Of a DNA stretch of 64,000 bases, positions 62,064 to 64,000 are shown in pieces. Position numbers and translations under genes: made by a program. How positions within the stretch are numbered: position 1 is the stretch's first letter; each line of letters starts with the position of its first letter. This stretch comes from Nannochloropsis salina CCMP1776 (taxonomy: Eukaryota > Sar > Eustigmatophyceae > Eustigmatales > Monodopsidaceae), in NCBI GenBank assembly GCA_004565275.1, contig SDOX01000008.1, positions 527,327 through 591,326 of the forward strand, given 5' to 3'. Under the pieces are notes generated by a model that worked only from the letters and a program-made list of their open reading frames with translations, was not told where the DNA came from and ran no database searches.

Positions 62064-62767
62064 CGTATCCCAGTGCCTTTTGCGAGAGGGTCCCACTCGG
62101 TAAATGGAAGGATACTACTGAGTGCCTTTTCCCTGGTTGCCGAACGTGATGAAAGAAGCAAACGCGACCTTGTCCAGGGGCACAACCTGTCGAGCTACGA
62201 TTTTTTTCGCGCAGGTGAACAATGAGAGGAAGTCAACGCCGAGTTAGATGCACATGCTGACCTAAAACGCGGCGACACAGGAAGAAGGGTGGGAGGGGTG
62301 GGCAGGTCTCCTCGGGCTGGGTGGGTGGGGGAGCGAGGCGGGCGAAATGACCCTCCCGGTCCACACGAAAGCGGCGGGCGAGGACCCTCCCGGTCCACAC
62401 GAACGAAGCGGGCGAAAGGACCTTCCCGGTCCACACGAACGGTGGCAAGCCGGGGGTCTTCTCGACGCTCGCGGTCCACAGTCACACAAACCCAAAATTA
62501 ACGTCCCGCCCCCCGGCCGCCCATATTTTCCCCAAATTTGGCCTGGCGTGCAGCGTGATCGTTCCGACTTGGCCTTTCCGCGATGGACCATAAATATGCC
62601 AAGGCCCAGTGCTCCATTTTTATGCCATTTGCCCGTCACATAGTTGAGTACATCGCTTTGATGTGGCAGGCTGTCGGACCTAAAGCCGTTAATATTTACC
62701 CATCTTCTGGCCCATGCATATGCCAACATTCTTGACACATTTACATCCCAATTTTCAATAGGCAATC
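62064..62767. other. Divergent promoter region between NOP58 and the mucin-like gene, with tandem repeats
   Basis: About 700 bp between divergent starts. It contains the imperfect repeat described at 62349-62440; otherwise nothing recognisable. Confidence 0.4.
62349..62440. repeat. Imperfect tandem repeat, unit 34-36 bp, three copies
   Basis: Copies starting gaccctcccggtccacacga occur at 62349, 62383 and 62419; the third has one substitution. A degenerate fourth (gcggtccacagtcacac) lies near 62471. Confidence 0.75.
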
Positions 62768-64000
62768 ATGCACATTTTCCGGCAACCATTGGCAAGCGCC
62801 TTTCTATTAATCATCGCTGTATTCCATAGCGCTGGGCATCGATATGTCAATGCCTTTTCTTCTTCATCTCCAAGGTTTCAAATCGTTGAGAAGCCCCCCA
62901 TGCCTACACAAAAACCAACAACCGACGCGACTTTGGTGATGGCCACCGACGTGCCGGGCACTGCCGCCACCGAGGAGCCTGCTGTCCTTACCGATAACGA
63001 GGTTGCTCCCGTGGTGCCTACCCCGGCAGTCAAACCATCCGAGACTGAGAACCTTGCTCCGGCATCTATTTTGCCCCTGCCGGAGGAAGAAACATCCGAG
63101 AGTGCTGAAAATGGCCAGCCTCCCGCTATGATGCCTAGTCCTCTGATGCCTGAAGCTGCTGACAACTCGTCGTCTGTGCCATTGCCGGCCACCGTGGAAT
63201 CCACACCGGCGCCCTCTGTGAACTCGAGCTTGCCTCATCCTCTGAGCTCTGAGTCCGGCCCTGTAGACGGCGGAAAGGGGACAAGCGAGACACACACGAC
63301 CGGGCTTTCCTCCCGAGGAAGCTTTCCGCTGCAGCTTGGAGTTGCACCTTCTGGGAATGCATCTGCTGCCCCATCGACAGTCGACGCAGCGTCAAATGGC
63401 TCCCACGCTGTGGTCGGCGGGTCGCAAGGCCTGAACGAGACAGTTGCTCATGCCCTCAACGGAACAGCTTCTCACCAATCTAATAATTCCCAAGCTCAGT
63501 CTTCTACGGACTCAGTAACGCACCCCCTGAGCCTGAACGGGACAGGGGCTGTGAACGGATCAGCGGCGCACATGCCCTCGGGGAATGCCACGTCCGGCGA
63601 GGTCTCCGTCCAAGGGAGCGGGTTGGACGGGGCGGTGTCCTCGAATGGAAGCCCTGCCAGCGGCCATGCGAGTCTGAACGCCACAGACATTGCCAACGGC
63701 ACATCGTCTTCCGTCCCACTCAATACAACAGGCGCTGTCGGTATAAACGCGACGCTGCCCGGTGGACCGGCGGGAGCCCCAGAGGTACCCCCTCTCGCCC
63801 CGTCACTCAATGGCACACTCCCCGTGGCAAGTACAAACGATACGTCAGGCGTTTCCGCCCTCGCCCCATCCTCGCAAGGCGTATCAGAGGGCGTAGAGGT
63901 GGCTGAGAGGGACCCTGAAGCGGCGGAGGAGGACGCAGCTGACGTGGGCAAAGATGGGGAGTCGGGCCAGAACGAAGACACAAGCGCTGCGCTTGCAACC
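62768..64000 (+). CDS. Secreted, N-glycosylation-sequon-rich mucin-like protein (3' end outside window)
   Basis: Open for 411 codons from the ATG at 62768 to the last base, with no stop. An N-terminal signal peptide is visible (ASAFLLIIAVFHSAGHRYVNA) followed by FSSSS. The rest is Ala/Ser/Thr/Pro/Gly-rich without globular domains. From about residue 140 it carries about 17 N-x-S/T sequons (for example LNETV, LNGTAS, VNGSAA, GNATSG, LNATDI, LNTTGA, INATLP, LNGTLP). This density is far above chance for such composition and suggests heavy N- and O-glycosylation, as in cell-wall or surface glycoproteins. The final visible part turns acidic (EAAEEDAADVGKDGESGQ). The VNA|F junction also resembles a plastid cleavage motif, so import cannot be ruled out. 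No family recognised. Confidence 0.7.
   Translation, partial: MHIFRQPLASAFLLIIAVFHSAGHRYVNAFSSSSPRFQIVEKPPMPTQKPTTDATLVMATDVPGTAATEEPAVLTDNEVAPVVPTPAVKPSETENLAPASILPLPEEETSESAENGQPPAMMPSPLMPEAADNSSSVPLPATVESTPAPSVNSSLPHPLSSESGPVDGGKGTSETHTTGLSSRGSFPLQLGVAPSGNASAAPSTVDAASNGSHAVVGGSQGLNETVAHALNGTASHQSNNSQAQSSTDSVTHPLSLNGTGAVNGSAAHMPSGNATSGEVSVQGSGLDGAVSSNGSPASGHASLNATDIANGTSSSVPLNTTGAVGINATLPGGPAGAPEVPPLAPSLNGTLPVASTNDTSGVSALAPSSQGVSEGVEVAERDPEAAEEDAADVGKDGESGQNEDTSAALAT

Overview
This is a gene-dense nuclear segment of a photosynthetic stramenopile, most likely a eustigmatophyte such as Nannochloropsis or Microchloropsis. The species assignment is inference. Four things point there. (1) All recognisable proteins are eukaryotic housekeeping or regulatory families. 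(2) Genes are either intron-free or carry a few short GT-AG introns. (3) Several presequences look like the bipartite signal-plus-transit peptides of algae with four-membrane plastids; chaperonin-60 has an ASAFAP-like motif right after its signal peptide. (4) One protein carries EsV-1-7-type cysteine/histidine repeats, known mainly from stramenopiles. I see no prophage, CRISPR, retroelement, DNA transposon, rRNA or tRNA.

Layout. 1-10 kb: 3' part of a ZNHIT2-like gene, a 1.6-kaa EsV-1-7/polyQ protein, and a bicupin (minus strand). 11-15 kb: plastid co-chaperonin CPN20 and chaperonin CPN60, head to head. 15-22 kb: a coiled-coil SSX2IP/ADIP-like protein, an aldo-keto reductase, and NMD3. 22-29 kb: IFT88, Aurora kinase, a small membrane protein, and mitochondrial bS18. 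29-41 kb: a homeodomain-like candidate, a MIF-like protein, a tiny head-to-head telomeric repeat, and a giant BRWD/PHIP-like chromatin reader. 41-48 kb: a two-repeat MYB protein, exocyst Sec6 head to head with TRAPPC6, and proteasome beta-6 (PSMB1). 49-64 kb: EDC4, nuclear-encoded TilS, exportin-6, an ICMT-family methyltransferase, NOP58, and the 5' part of a secreted, sequon-rich mucin-like protein that runs off the window.

I rebuilt exon structures by hand for eight genes: bicupin, CPN20, CPN60, AKR, IFT88, bS18m, PSMB1 and NOP58. A ninth, the ICMT-family gene, is less certain. In each case GT-AG sites, reading phase and family conservation agree. The most interesting points are the telomere-fusion-like palindrome at 32.5 kb, the extended PHD finger inside a BRWD protein, the EsV-1-7 protein, a minisatellite that copies the IFT88 splice donor, and the functionally matched divergent pairs CPN20/CPN60 and Sec6/TRAPPC6.
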